Shown here: positions 32,073 through 40,719 of the stretch, piece after piece
Position numbering within the stretch: the stretch's first letter is position 1
How the letters are laid out: the number at the start of each line of letters is the position of its first letter
From: Hymenobacter terrestris
GTDB taxonomy: Bacteria > Bacteroidota > Bacteroidia > Cytophagales > Hymenobacteraceae
Assembly (NCBI RefSeq): GCF_013377905.1
Contig: NZ_JABKAV010000029.1
Span: forward strand, 1 to 42,043
Length of the DNA stretch: 42,043 nucleotides
Direction: 5' to 3'
The notes under the pieces: model-generated
Databases searched by the model: none
Told to the model about the DNA's origin: nothing
What the model saw: the letters and a program-made list of their open reading frames with translations, nothing else
Program-made: the position numbers and the translations under genes

Positions 32073-35000
32073 ATGCACCCATCCACTCTACCCACTTTGG
32101 CTGCCATTCGGCAGTTAACCTTTCACATGTTGCGGAGCCGGGCACCCGAGGTGGACCTTGCTACCAGCCGGAAGACCCTAGACCCTGCGGTTTTCGGGAT
32201 GTTACAGGATGAACTGCTGCGGGTACAGCGGGGTACGTCGCGCGTCTTCGGAACCCTAACGGCGCCGTCAATGCTCCAACTGCTCAAAGCCAGCGCTCCA
32301 AGCACTGTGCAGTGGGAACGGGAGGTGAAGTGGGCCAAAGCCGTGCTATCGCGCTACCCGACTGAGCTAAGTCGGTTTATCGGGCTGAAAAATGATTTTT
32401 CGGCTGCCTTGCTGACAGGTCACTACGACCGGGCGGCGGCTTGCTTGGAGCGCGTGGAGCAGGAATTTGGGCAGTCCCTGTGGCTCATCAAGCAAAGGAT
32501 TGCGTTTTTGCAGCTTAGCTCCGGCCTGGAGCCACAAAAGCGCTATGCCCAGCAGATAAAGGAGGCCGTGGGCTTCTCGGGACCGATTGCTTTAGTCGCG
32601 CAGTGGGTTAGCACCCGCAACGAAAACACGGTGACCTCGGCCCGCTTTATTGCCGACTTTGAGCAATTGCTCCTGCGAATCGAAGAGCGGGTTGGCGAGG
32701 GGTGGACGGACTATCTGCGCTACCACGTGCTCACATCGGAGACCCTCTCCCTGGCGTCCACCGAGCACTTGCTGCGCATCGAATCTACGCGAGCGCTAGT
32801 TGACTACTACGAGGCGTTCATCAGCTTTTGCCAAGTAACGATTCTGCAGGGGAGGCCGGCGCGCAAGGCGGCGGCGAGCTATGCAATCTTAAAGTTAATA
32901 TCCAAAGTAGCGGACCCTCGTCTGCCCGTGCTCCTAACAGCTTTGGGACGGGTGGCGGAAACTGCCGGCTCTTCCGGCGCGCCAATTGCTGCGTACGCCA
33001 AGTTCCGGCAGGGGCATTACTGGGCGGCGACGGAGCTAGCCCAGGAGGAACTAAGTAGAACGCCTGGTAACGCCGTTGCCCTGACGATAGCTGCCCTTGG
33101 CAAGGCTATGGAAGGGCAGGGGAGTACGGCCGAGGATGAGCTGCGAAATACCGCGTTGCGGTTGGGCAGCCCCGGACCGGTCCTGCAGCAACTCCTCATC
33201 AGCCGCATGGAGGCCGTAGTGTTCGCCGGAGCCGCCGCCAGTCAGGAGATTCACGAGTTAAACAAGCTGACGCTTAATTTTGCCTCGCTGGAATGGGCAG
33301 TGGCTCCGCTGCTGCTGCTGGCCGATGAAATGTCTTCCCGGGTCGAGACCGGGCAGGCGCTGCCGGCTGTTGGGCTTCACATTCCCCGTTGGCATCCATT
33401 ACTGCTCGAAGCCCTTGGCAGGGCCTACGCCACGGGGGCTTACACTGAGGCAACGGTTGAGGCGAACGGCGAAGACAGCGGAACCCAGTACGCCTTGGGC
33501 TGGGTCGGCATGAGTACCGCCGCGGTGGAAGGGCTGAGCACGGACTCGCACCAACTGTTAGGAGGGCAGCGTAGCTATTTTGCCCAGCGTTATGCAGAAG
33601 CCGTGGGCCACGGCCTCGCACTAGGCCAGTCGGTTCACCCATACTTTCGGCGTCGGGGCCATCGCCTGGTGGCTAACAGTTGGTTGGCGGCAGGCGAGAT
33701 GTCGGAAGCGTGTGCCTTCATGGCACGGGTGTACGTACGCGAACCCCAACTACAATGTATGTTGCCCATTGCCGCGGCCGTAGGCAATCTGCGACCCAGC
33801 CAGCCTGAATGGCGCCTGCTGCAAACGTCGTTGGCCCTACCTATTCTGCTTGATGCCTACAACAAGCACGTGAGCCGGACAAACGAAACACTGTGCGGGT
33901 ACGCATACGAAGACTTCCTCACAGCAAATGGACTAGAGCGTCCTTCCCAACTGCGGCACCAGCGTGAAAACCTGGACCCCGAACAAGTAATTTACTTCCT
34001 GCGGTACGTATGCGTAGAACCCGTGATGGACGCATCAACAACCTACCAAAGCTCGCAGGAAGTGGCCGACGAGCGGTTGGCCGTGTGCCGGCTATTGCTA
34101 GAGTTTGACCCCGCTAACGCCGAAGAATACCGGTTAGAAATCAAAGACCTTGTTCGCCAGCAAGTCATCAGCAAGCGCAAGCACGAGGTAGAGCAGAGTC
34201 GCATTCACGTGGAAGTTCCCAAGCTGCAACTGTGGGCGACTGCACAACTGCAGGAAAGCTATCACCGCTACCTCACGTTTGTGGAAGCAGGCCTTGATGC
34301 TGAAAGCCTGGCCCTTCGGGCCGAAGCTACCGCCAAAGCCGAGAAGCTCGACTACGAAGGGTTAGTAGCGATGTCAGTGCCCAACAACGAAACCAGCGCG
34401 CTGTTCCGAACACTAGTGCTGGAACTGCGCGATGCCTACACGTCCAGCACAGAGTTTGGACTCAACCGCTACCTGAGTACCCGCATCCGGCATGGCACCC
34501 TTGAAACTCAGTTGCGGCGACCCTTAACGGCTCAGCAACTCATTACCCAGCGGGAAAGCGAAAGTGGTCCATACCAGCCTAACACCTACTGGCCGGCGCA
34601 GTTGGGTTTGGAACCAATTGAAGATACCCGACTGAATAAGCTCTTGGCGGAATTTTCGGCTTCTTATGACGCCTTGGTTTCGGGTATCCGCACCGATTGG
34701 ATGCAGGTGCGTCATAACTCGGAACAAGTGGGGCTTTTTGAATTTACCCTGACCGACGGCGAAATAACGTTGCTAGCTGCTCAAATCGAGGCGGATACCA
34801 CGTTCCGGCAATTTGTGGATATGGTGGTGGAACACCTCGGCCGCCGACTTACTACCAGCCTGAGCATTATTCGAACCCGCCTTCGCACCGAAGCCTGGCC
34901 AGCCGCCTGCGAACTGCTGAACGGCTTGCAGCGGAACGCCGAAATGCTCAATCAGCCTTATGTTTTTGGCGACCTATACACTGCCATCAACGTGGCCCGC

Positions 35001-35654
35001 ACGGAAACGCACGCGGTGTTTGAGCGGGTCACGAGTTGGTTTCGGCCCACCCAAGCCGTGGGCGATTCTCCCTACATGCTCGAAGACGTGCTCAGCGTAG
35101 CCGAGGCGCTGGTGCAAGAAGTGTCTCCTGCCTTTAAGGCTCCACTGGAAACCAATGGCGAAACAGCAATGATTAAGCTGGTGCACGGCTTCCCTACGCT
35201 AGTGGATGTTTTTGTTAACGTTTTCGAAAACGTTGTCCGTCGCTCCGGTCTTGACGTGCCCCAGGCCCGCCTGAAGATTGTGACTAAGGGCATCTCCCCA
35301 GCGCTTTCCGTCGTTAGCATCACTAGCACCAATGCCTTGGGTGATTCAATTGACCGCAAGGAGTTGCGCGAACGCCTCGCCAGCAAGCAGCGCGAACTCG
35401 AAGAAGGAAAGTACGCCTCTTCAATTGCCACTGAAGGCGGTAGCGGCTTTTTTAAGATTCACCGTAGCTTGCGCGACTTTCGAATATCGGACAAGGAGCC
35501 GGAGGCGACGCTTAACTTCGGGATTATGGACGATGAGTTTGAGGTAGAAATACAGCTGCCGCTCTACCTGCAAGCTTCGCTGGCAGCCTCCGATTCTCCC
35601 TTCGACCAGGTCCAGGTTTTACGCGACTTAGAGAATGAAAATATTACTCGTTGA
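32073..35654 (+). CDS. dtcA: Detocs sensor kinase DtcA (TPR-like plus HATPase)
   Basis: A 1193-residue protein, start ATG 32073 (MHPSTLPTLAAIRQLTFHML). Most of the chain is helical with TPR-like repeats (for example LKNDFSAALLTGHYDRAAACLERVEQ; YAKFRQGHYWAATELAQEEL). The C-terminus (about 1040-1180) is a histidine-kinase-type ATPase domain: N box VFVNVFENVVRRS and G box GGSGFFKIHRSL. The phosphoacceptor His is not obvious; H921 (VVEHLGRRL) is a candidate. No membrane segment is present, so sensing is cytoplasmic. It overlaps the next receiver gene by 20 bp. The gene order and domains match DtcA of the Detocs anti-phage system, which senses infection and phosphorylates DtcC. Confidence 0.88.
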   Translation: MHPSTLPTLAAIRQLTFHMLRSRAPEVDLATSRKTLDPAVFGMLQDELLRVQRGTSRVFGTLTAPSMLQLLKASAPSTVQWEREVKWAKAVLSRYPTELSRFIGLKNDFSAALLTGHYDRAAACLERVEQEFGQSLWLIKQRIAFLQLSSGLEPQKRYAQQIKEAVGFSGPIALVAQWVSTRNENTVTSARFIADFEQLLLRIEERVGEGWTDYLRYHVLTSETLSLASTEHLLRIESTRALVDYYEAFISFCQVTILQGRPARKAAASYAILKLISKVADPRLPVLLTALGRVAETAGSSGAPIAAYAKFRQGHYWAATELAQEELSRTPGNAVALTIAALGKAMEGQGSTAEDELRNTALRLGSPGPVLQQLLISRMEAVVFAGAAASQEIHELNKLTLNFASLEWAVAPLLLLADEMSSRVETGQALPAVGLHIPRWHPLLLEALGRAYATGAYTEATVEANGEDSGTQYALGWVGMSTAAVEGLSTDSHQLLGGQRSYFAQRYAEAVGHGLALGQSVHPYFRRRGHRLVANSWLAAGEMSEACAFMARVYVREPQLQCMLPIAAAVGNLRPSQPEWRLLQTSLALPILLDAYNKHVSRTNETLCGYAYEDFLTANGLERPSQLRHQRENLDPEQVIYFLRYVCVEPVMDASTTYQSSQEVADERLAVCRLLLEFDPANAEEYRLEIKDLVRQQVISKRKHEVEQSRIHVEVPKLQLWATAQLQESYHRYLTFVEAGLDAESLALRAEATAKAEKLDYEGLVAMSVPNNETSALFRTLVLELRDAYTSSTEFGLNRYLSTRIRHGTLETQLRRPLTAQQLITQRESESGPYQPNTYWPAQLGLEPIEDTRLNKLLAEFSASYDALVSGIRTDWMQVRHNSEQVGLFEFTLTDGEITLLAAQIEADTTFRQFVDMVVEHLGRRLTTSLSIIRTRLRTEAWPAACELLNGLQRNAEMLNQPYVFGDLYTAINVARTETHAVFERVTSWFRPTQAVGDSPYMLEDVLSVAEALVQEVSPAFKAPLETNGETAMIKLVHGFPTLVDVFVNVFENVVRRSGLDVPQARLKIVTKGISPALSVVSITSTNALGDSIDRKELRERLASKQRELEEGKYASSIATEGGSGFFKIHRSLRDFRISDKEPEATLNFGIMDDEFEVEIQLPLYLQASLAASDSPFDQVQVLRDLENENITR

Positions 35655-36096
35655 AGATGACGAAGAAAAGCGGCAGCAACTCAGCCACTTCGCGCACCAC
35701 GAGCTGGGGGCCGTCGTGACCGAGGCCCGCTCGCGGCAAAGCGGGGTTAATGCGCTGTTGCGCGAACCCTTTGATTTGATTATTCTCGACATGACTATGC
35801 CTACGTATGACGTCACGCCGACCGAGGATGGCGGGCGCCCCCAAGCATATGCGGGCCGCGACATCCTGCAGCAGATGGACCGGCATGGCATCACCACCAA
35901 GGCCATAGTGGTGACCCAATTCGACCGTTTTGGGCAAGCTGAGGACGAAATCACGCTGCAGGTTCTCGATGCCCAGCTCGAAGCTGCTTTCCCGGCGACG
36001 TACGTGGGGGCCGTGTATTACAACGTTGGCTACGCAGGCTGGCGCGAAGCTTTGCGCGCCGTGGTGCAACAACTGGGGTTTGCCGGTACTGAATAG
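35635..36096 (+). CDS. dtcB: Detocs stand-alone receiver DtcB
   Basis: A 153-residue single receiver domain: MKILLVEDDEEKRQQLS with acidic D8-D9, phosphoacceptor D52 (DLIILDMTMP) and switch T94 (AIVVTQFD). The usual Lys after strand 5 is absent (GAVYYNVGYAGW). No output domain. In Detocs, DtcB is described as a phosphate sink that buffers leaky signalling to DtcC. The ATG lies inside the end of dtcA (20-bp overlap) and the stop is 5 bp before dtcC, so the three genes form one operon. Confidence 0.9.
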   Translation: MKILLVEDDEEKRQQLSHFAHHELGAVVTEARSRQSGVNALLREPFDLIILDMTMPTYDVTPTEDGGRPQAYAGRDILQQMDRHGITTKAIVVTQFDRFGQAEDEITLQVLDAQLEAAFPATYVGAVYYNVGYAGWREALRAVVQQLGFAGTE

Positions 36097-36101
36097 AATT
36101 T

Positions 36102-37337
36102 ATGAACTTTAGTATTCTAATTGTTGAGGATGATACCGACAAGCTCCGTCGCATCCTCACGGCTTTGGAGCAGCTTCCCGATTTCGATTCGGAAGTAGTA
36201 GTGACTGAAATCGACGCGCACAGCGCCAAGCAACGTATGTTGGTGCAGGCATTCGACCTGTTGGTACTGGACATCTCCATTCCGCCCCGGAAGTCGGCCG
36301 ATGTTCAGCCCGAAGGCGGCTTGGCGCTATTGCAGGAAGTACAGGAGCGGGAGCAGTACCACAAGCCGACGCATATCATTGCACTGACGGCCCACGACCA
36401 CGTACTAGCCGCGGCCAGCGCCCGGCTAGCAGAGAATGCGCTGTTGCTGATTCATTACCAAGTGGATTCAGATGGTTGGCAGCGTCAACTGCGCACGGGC
36501 GTGGAGCAGCGCATGGCGGCCAAAAAATCCGCTGGTATCACGCCGCCGAGCCATGAATATGACGTGGCCTTCATTTGCGCGCTGCGCAGCGAGTGCGCGG
36601 CCGTTCGCGCCAATGGGTGGGCGTGGTCAGCGCTGGACGTGCCGCACGACGACGGGGTTTATTACCAAGCAGCCTTTACCAAGGCGGACGGCCGCCCGGG
36701 CAAAGCGGTGGCGGCAGTAGCGGCCCGAATGGGCTTGCCAGCGGCCGCGGCGGCTACCATGAAGCTCATCATGCGCTTCAAGCCCCGCTACCTGTTCATG
36801 ACGGGCATCATGGGCGGTGTTGACGGGCGGGTAAAACTGGGCGACCTCGTGGTGGCCAACCCGGTGTGGGACTGGGGCAGCGGTAAATGGATAGGAAGTG
36901 GGAGCGATGGCAGCGCCCCCAGTTTTGAGGCCGACCCCTTCCAATTTACCTTAGACTCGTCTTTGGAGCGCATGGCGCTGCGACTGGAAGAAGACGGCGC
37001 TGAATTATACCGCATCCGCAAGAGTTTCGGCAACGGAGCCCCGGAATGGGACTTGAAGCTGCGCATCGGCGCTGTGGCGTCAGGCGCGGCGGTACTCGCC
37101 GACCAAAGCACGCTGGACCGCATTAAGGAACAACACCGCAAGCTGCTAGGGGTTGAGATGGAAGCTTACGGGGTTTTTTTGGCGGCAGCCGAAGCCCCTC
37201 ATCCCAAGCCTTTGTGCCTGTGCATAAAAGCCGTGGTCGATTTCGGCAATGGACATAAGGACGACACTTACCAGGCTTACGGAGCTCATGTTAGCGCCAA
37301 GGCTGCCCAGTTCTTTGCCGAGAAATACTGTGTGTAG
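36102..37337 (+). CDS. dtcC: Detocs effector DtcC: receiver fused to nucleoside phosphorylase-like ATP nucleosidase
   Basis: A 411-residue two-domain protein. Receiver (about 1-130): ILIVEDDTDKLRRI, phosphoacceptor D57 (LLVLDISIP), T96 (HIIALTAHD); the usual Lys is missing (IHYQVDSDGW). Effector (about 150-411): a PNP/UDP phosphorylase fold starting YDVAFICALRSECAAV, nucleotide-site loop T234-G-I-M-G-G (FMTGIMGGVDGRVKLGDLVV), VEMEAYGVF with E352/E354 for ribose binding, and D380 in VVDFGNGHKDDTY. In Detocs this effector, once phosphorylated, cleaves ATP to adenine and ribose triphosphate, halting phage growth by abortive infection. All these residues are intact. It is the last gene of the operon. 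Confidence 0.92.
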   Translation: MNFSILIVEDDTDKLRRILTALEQLPDFDSEVVVTEIDAHSAKQRMLVQAFDLLVLDISIPPRKSADVQPEGGLALLQEVQEREQYHKPTHIIALTAHDHVLAAASARLAENALLLIHYQVDSDGWQRQLRTGVEQRMAAKKSAGITPPSHEYDVAFICALRSECAAVRANGWAWSALDVPHDDGVYYQAAFTKADGRPGKAVAAVAARMGLPAAAAATMKLIMRFKPRYLFMTGIMGGVDGRVKLGDLVVANPVWDWGSGKWIGSGSDGSAPSFEADPFQFTLDSSLERMALRLEEDGAELYRIRKSFGNGAPEWDLKLRIGAVASGAAVLADQSTLDRIKEQHRKLLGVEMEAYGVFLAAAEAPHPKPLCLCIKAVVDFGNGHKDDTYQAYGAHVSAKAAQFFAEKYCV

Positions 37338-37403
37338 CGCTTTGTTGATCGCTCATATAGAAGCTCGTCTTTGCTAAAGGAATAGGCGAAGCTAATGGGT
37401 AAA

Positions 37404-38243
37404 TTAAGGATGCTGCCTGATTTGATTTGCCTCCCAAACGCGCCAGTTTCGCTCGTCATTTCGGTAGCTTAGCGGCCAGGGGCTCACCGAAACAGCATCC
37501 CAGTTGGGCAGGATGCAGAAATCCGGTACGGCTTGAGCCGCCGCCGTCAAGGCATGCACAACCAAACTGGCCGTCAGATTGCCTGGTCCGGCGACGGATT
37601 GGATGGACTGGCCGGAAGTGGTGGGCTGCAATAGTTGGCTTGTCGCCCGTGCGAGGGCCCGGCCAATAACGGGGTGCCGGGCGGGTGCAATCAGGGGATT
37701 ATTGTTGACGTAATATATCCAATCATCGGCGTGGCGGCGCTGGCGCATGAATACTTCCGCACTTATCATTTCATCGGTGCGTGTGTCGTAACAAAGCGGC
37801 TGTATTTTCAGTTGGCTATCCTGCAGAAAGCATCGGCAGTCAACTCCCTGATAGTGCTCGTCGGCATCCACATAAAACCCGCCGTGATAATACAGGTAGC
37901 ACAACCGAAAGTAGTCGCATTTCATCGCCGGGTGGATGCACCGCCGGAACGCCTGCACATGGCCCGGCTCACAGGAAGCCGTGATGAATGCGAGAGCCTG
38001 CGGCTCGTCGAAAAGACGGCGGCTGAATCCTTGGTGCGTCAGGGGCTCCCAGCTATCGAGGCAATGCTGAACATCAGCCGGCAGGGTAGCTGAATTATCC
38101 CAGAATTGAACCAGCACGGGGGGAATGGCTCCTTTCTGGGCAATTGGCTGAGGCGTGGTCGGCGATTGAATCAGCCTCCGCATAGCGGCCGAGCGGAGTT
38201 TATCATCTTCTGCAATGGTGGCCGGAGTCAATTGTTGCTTCAT
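37404..38243 (-). CDS. Glycosyltransferase family 32 (DXD sugar-binding)
   Basis: A 279-residue cytoplasmic glycosyltransferase. The DXD region is YYHGGFYVDADEHYQG with D126 and D128, which hold metal and nucleotide sugar. It is preceded by IPPVLVQFWDNSATLPADV, the usual start of the GT32/OCH1-like fold, and by AMKCDYFRLCYLYYHGG. NNNPLIAPARHPVI and SVAGPGNLTASLV are later family segments. It likely adds a sugar to a surface glycan or protein. Divergent from the GT25-GH16 gene with an 82-bp shared promoter region. No signal or membrane segment. Confidence 0.88.
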   Translation of the reverse strand: MKQQLTPATIAEDDKLRSAAMRRLIQSPTTPQPIAQKGAIPPVLVQFWDNSATLPADVQHCLDSWEPLTHQGFSRRLFDEPQALAFITASCEPGHVQAFRRCIHPAMKCDYFRLCYLYYHGGFYVDADEHYQGVDCRCFLQDSQLKIQPLCYDTRTDEMISAEVFMRQRRHADDWIYYVNNNPLIAPARHPVIGRALARATSQLLQPTTSGQSIQSVAGPGNLTASLVVHALTAAAQAVPDFCILPNWDAVSVSPWPLSYRNDERNWRVWEANQIRQHP

Positions 38244-38325
38244 CTTTACAGGTGTTTTTTAGCTTGTTGACTATTGCTGAAAGCCATTAAGCTACCAGGC
38301 CACTACCAGGCCAAAATTTTCTTTG

Positions 38326-40533
38326 ATGAACCTTCACCTAACGCACGCATTTCGCCGCAAAACCGCCTTTCTACTCAAAATCCTCTGGCGGCGGCTTCGA
38401 CCGGGAAGGGTACTGCCGAATGTAGGAACATCGCAGGGTTTGGGCGCAGTCTATGTCATCAACCTCGACCGTCAGCCCATGCGCTGGCAGCACATGCTAC
38501 GCGAGACCAAAAGGCAGCGCGTAACAGGCCGCCGGACCCTGGCCGAGTTCTGCCACCGGCTGCCAGCGATAGACGGCAGACTACTCCGCGCGGCCGAAGT
38601 GTCTCCGGCGCAACTTGTGCCCCAATACGCGCTACGTACGCAGTACTATGTCGACCCCGACCCCCGCTTGTTGCCCGCCTTACGTGCTGGCGACCCGTTT
38701 ATCAGTATGAGCGCACCAGAAGTGGCGGTAGCCCTTTCCCACGTGGCGGCCTGGCAGCGGCTATTGGCAGAGGGACACGCATACGCGCTTGTACTGGAGG
38801 ATGACGTTTTTTTCGAGCGTGATTTTTCGCGGCTGTTGCCGCGATTGTGGCAGGAGCTGCCCGCCGATGAGCACGGTGCTCCGAGCTTCGACTTCTTATA
38901 CCTGTCGTACCGCGAAGTGGACCGGGGCGCAGAAACCGTCGCGTTTTCTCCGCACCTGATGCGCCCAGTAAGGGGGCTATGGTGGTTTTCCGGCTATGTG
39001 ATTTCCCGGGCTGGCGCGGAACAATTGCTGGCCCGACTACCCATCTGCGGTCCTGTTGATTTGTGGATAAACCTGCATTTTTCCAGTCTGCGCGTTTACG
39101 CATCGGTACCATCGCTCATTTTCCAGCGTAATGACCTTCCCTCGGACAACGTGTATTCCATCCTGCCCTATTTATCCCAATTGGGCATTCAGGCCGACCA
39201 AACACACGCCGAGTTGCAACAGCGCAAAGGTCGCGGGCCCGTGTTCGTGCTAACGGGTTCACCCGTCGACCTCAACTGGCTGGCCGCGGCATTGGGCGTG
39301 CTAGGCTACCGCTGCTGCGTAGACGATGGCACCCAATTCACTCCCGATGTACACCGCCAGCTGGCAGCCCGCGAACCGCTATTATTCGACGCATATTTAG
39401 GCATTGCCAGCTTGGGTGAGCAGCAAGAATTACTCGCCCAGCTATATCCTGCGGCCGTATTCATCTCGATGGCACCGCTGGCAGCCTCTTCGGCGCGTCC
39501 CGCTGCTCATCATTCAACACTACGCCGCGCCCTGGGCCGGCTGCCAGGCCGTGCGGCACACCACGGGCAGCAGGGGAAACACTTGCTATTGCCGACGGAG
39601 GAAAAGAGCTGGCAAGCGTTGTGCTGTTTCCTAAAATGCGAAGTGCCGGCTTTTGAGTTACCACAACGCGCCAATATGCCCAACGTGGAGCCATACGCTA
39701 TCCGCCCCATGCAGCAACAGTTGGTCGGTTTGCGGCGAACAACCTACCCGGAACATGACGTAACACCCTGGATTATTCCGCTGGAACGGCTGGCTGCCCA
39801 TGGAATCGAATCCATGGCCGCCGTTGGCCGAAGAGTAGGTGAATTTACGCCACTTTTTCATGACGATTTCGCGAGTTTTCACGCTAACCGGTGGCGGTTG
39901 CTACAAGACTCGTTCCCGTCTAATTTAGCGGCTTTCACCCCGGATAATTTCCATTCTGGAGAACCGGAGGGTTGCCGTCTTACGCTTTGCAAGCAACGTA
40001 TGGGTACTCGCCAGTATACCTCCGCTTCGCTGGTAAGTCAGGCATCCTACTTGTACGGGCGGTTTGAGGTGCGCCTGAAGGCAGTACGGCTATCGGGCGT
40101 GATTACGGCCTTTTTTCTGCATCGCAACGACCCTTGGCAGGAGTTGGATATGGAATTTCTCGGCCAGGATACCAGCCAGGTGCTGCTCAACGTGTATTTC
40201 AACCCCGGTAGCCAAGCCGGGGGGTGGAATTATGGTAACCGGGGAACACCCGTGTTGGTGGAGCTTGGTTTCGACGCGTCGGCCGCTTTCCACACCTACG
40301 CCATCGAATGGGAGCCGCACGAAATCCGGTGGTTTGCCGATGGCCAGCTATTGCACGTGCGACCAATATGGGCACCAACGCCCGTGCCCGCTTTGCCCAT
40401 GCAGTTTTTTATTAATCTTTGGCCTTCTCGGTCGGAAGAGCTAGCCGGCCCGTTCTATGAAGCACAGTTGCCGGCCGAAGCACAAATCGAGGAGGTTTCA
40501 ATTGCCGCATGGTCGCTTTCGATGAGTGATTAG
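38326..40533 (+). CDS. GT25-type glycosyltransferase fused to a GH16-like domain
   Basis: A 735-residue fusion, start ATG 38326. The N-terminal part (about 35-290) is a GT25/LPS galactosyltransferase-like domain: AVYVINLDRQPMRWQHM, SHVAAWQRLLAEGHAYALVLED with E158-D159-D160, and GLWWFSGYVISRAGAEQLL. A middle region (about 300-520) holds a second alpha/beta segment with FVLTGSPVDLNWLAAALG, perhaps a sulfotransferase-like or other transferase part. The C-terminal part (about 540-735) is a GH16-like jelly roll with the active motif E606-L-D608-M-E610, YGRFEVRLKAV, YAIEWEPHEIRWFADG and MQFFINLWPS. No signal peptide, which is odd for a GH16 domain. Confidence 0.85.
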   Translation: MNLHLTHAFRRKTAFLLKILWRRLRPGRVLPNVGTSQGLGAVYVINLDRQPMRWQHMLRETKRQRVTGRRTLAEFCHRLPAIDGRLLRAAEVSPAQLVPQYALRTQYYVDPDPRLLPALRAGDPFISMSAPEVAVALSHVAAWQRLLAEGHAYALVLEDDVFFERDFSRLLPRLWQELPADEHGAPSFDFLYLSYREVDRGAETVAFSPHLMRPVRGLWWFSGYVISRAGAEQLLARLPICGPVDLWINLHFSSLRVYASVPSLIFQRNDLPSDNVYSILPYLSQLGIQADQTHAELQQRKGRGPVFVLTGSPVDLNWLAAALGVLGYRCCVDDGTQFTPDVHRQLAAREPLLFDAYLGIASLGEQQELLAQLYPAAVFISMAPLAASSARPAAHHSTLRRALGRLPGRAAHHGQQGKHLLLPTEEKSWQALCCFLKCEVPAFELPQRANMPNVEPYAIRPMQQQLVGLRRTTYPEHDVTPWIIPLERLAAHGIESMAAVGRRVGEFTPLFHDDFASFHANRWRLLQDSFPSNLAAFTPDNFHSGEPEGCRLTLCKQRMGTRQYTSASLVSQASYLYGRFEVRLKAVRLSGVITAFFLHRNDPWQELDMEFLGQDTSQVLLNVYFNPGSQAGGWNYGNRGTPVLVELGFDASAAFHTYAIEWEPHEIRWFADGQLLHVRPIWAPTPVPALPMQFFINLWPSRSEELAGPFYEAQLPAEAQIEEVSIAAWSLSMSD

Positions 40534-40650
40534 GTCATTTTTACCAACTGTTTCCCGACTGCCAACTCGGCAGCACGCCATCGGCTGGATTTAGCATCTT
40601 ACACCTTGTAAAGGAGCTTCTAAGTAAAGCGGACTGCCAGGGCCAGGAGC

Positions 40651-40690
40651 TTGTCACGTTTTTTAAACGTTCGTTTAAAAAACGTGACAA
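40651..40690. promoter_or_regulatory. 19-bp palindrome at the resolvase promoter
   Basis: Perfect arms TTGTCACGTTTTTTAAACG and CGTTTAAAAAACGTGACAA are separated by TT. The right arm ends 29 bp before the resolvase start and 17 bp before its -7 box, so it would cover the -33 region. It may be the resolution site or an operator through which the resolvase represses itself. Confidence 0.65.
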
Positions 40691-40707
40691 CTACCGAAAT
40701 AGGGGCG

Positions 40708-40715
40708 TAGCTTTG
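40708..40715 (+). promoter_or_regulatory. Resolvase -7 box TAGCTTTG
   Basis: A perfect TAnnTTTG element only 4 bp before ATG 40720, which suggests a leaderless or very short-leader message. Confidence 0.6.
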
Positions 40716-40719
40716 CCCC

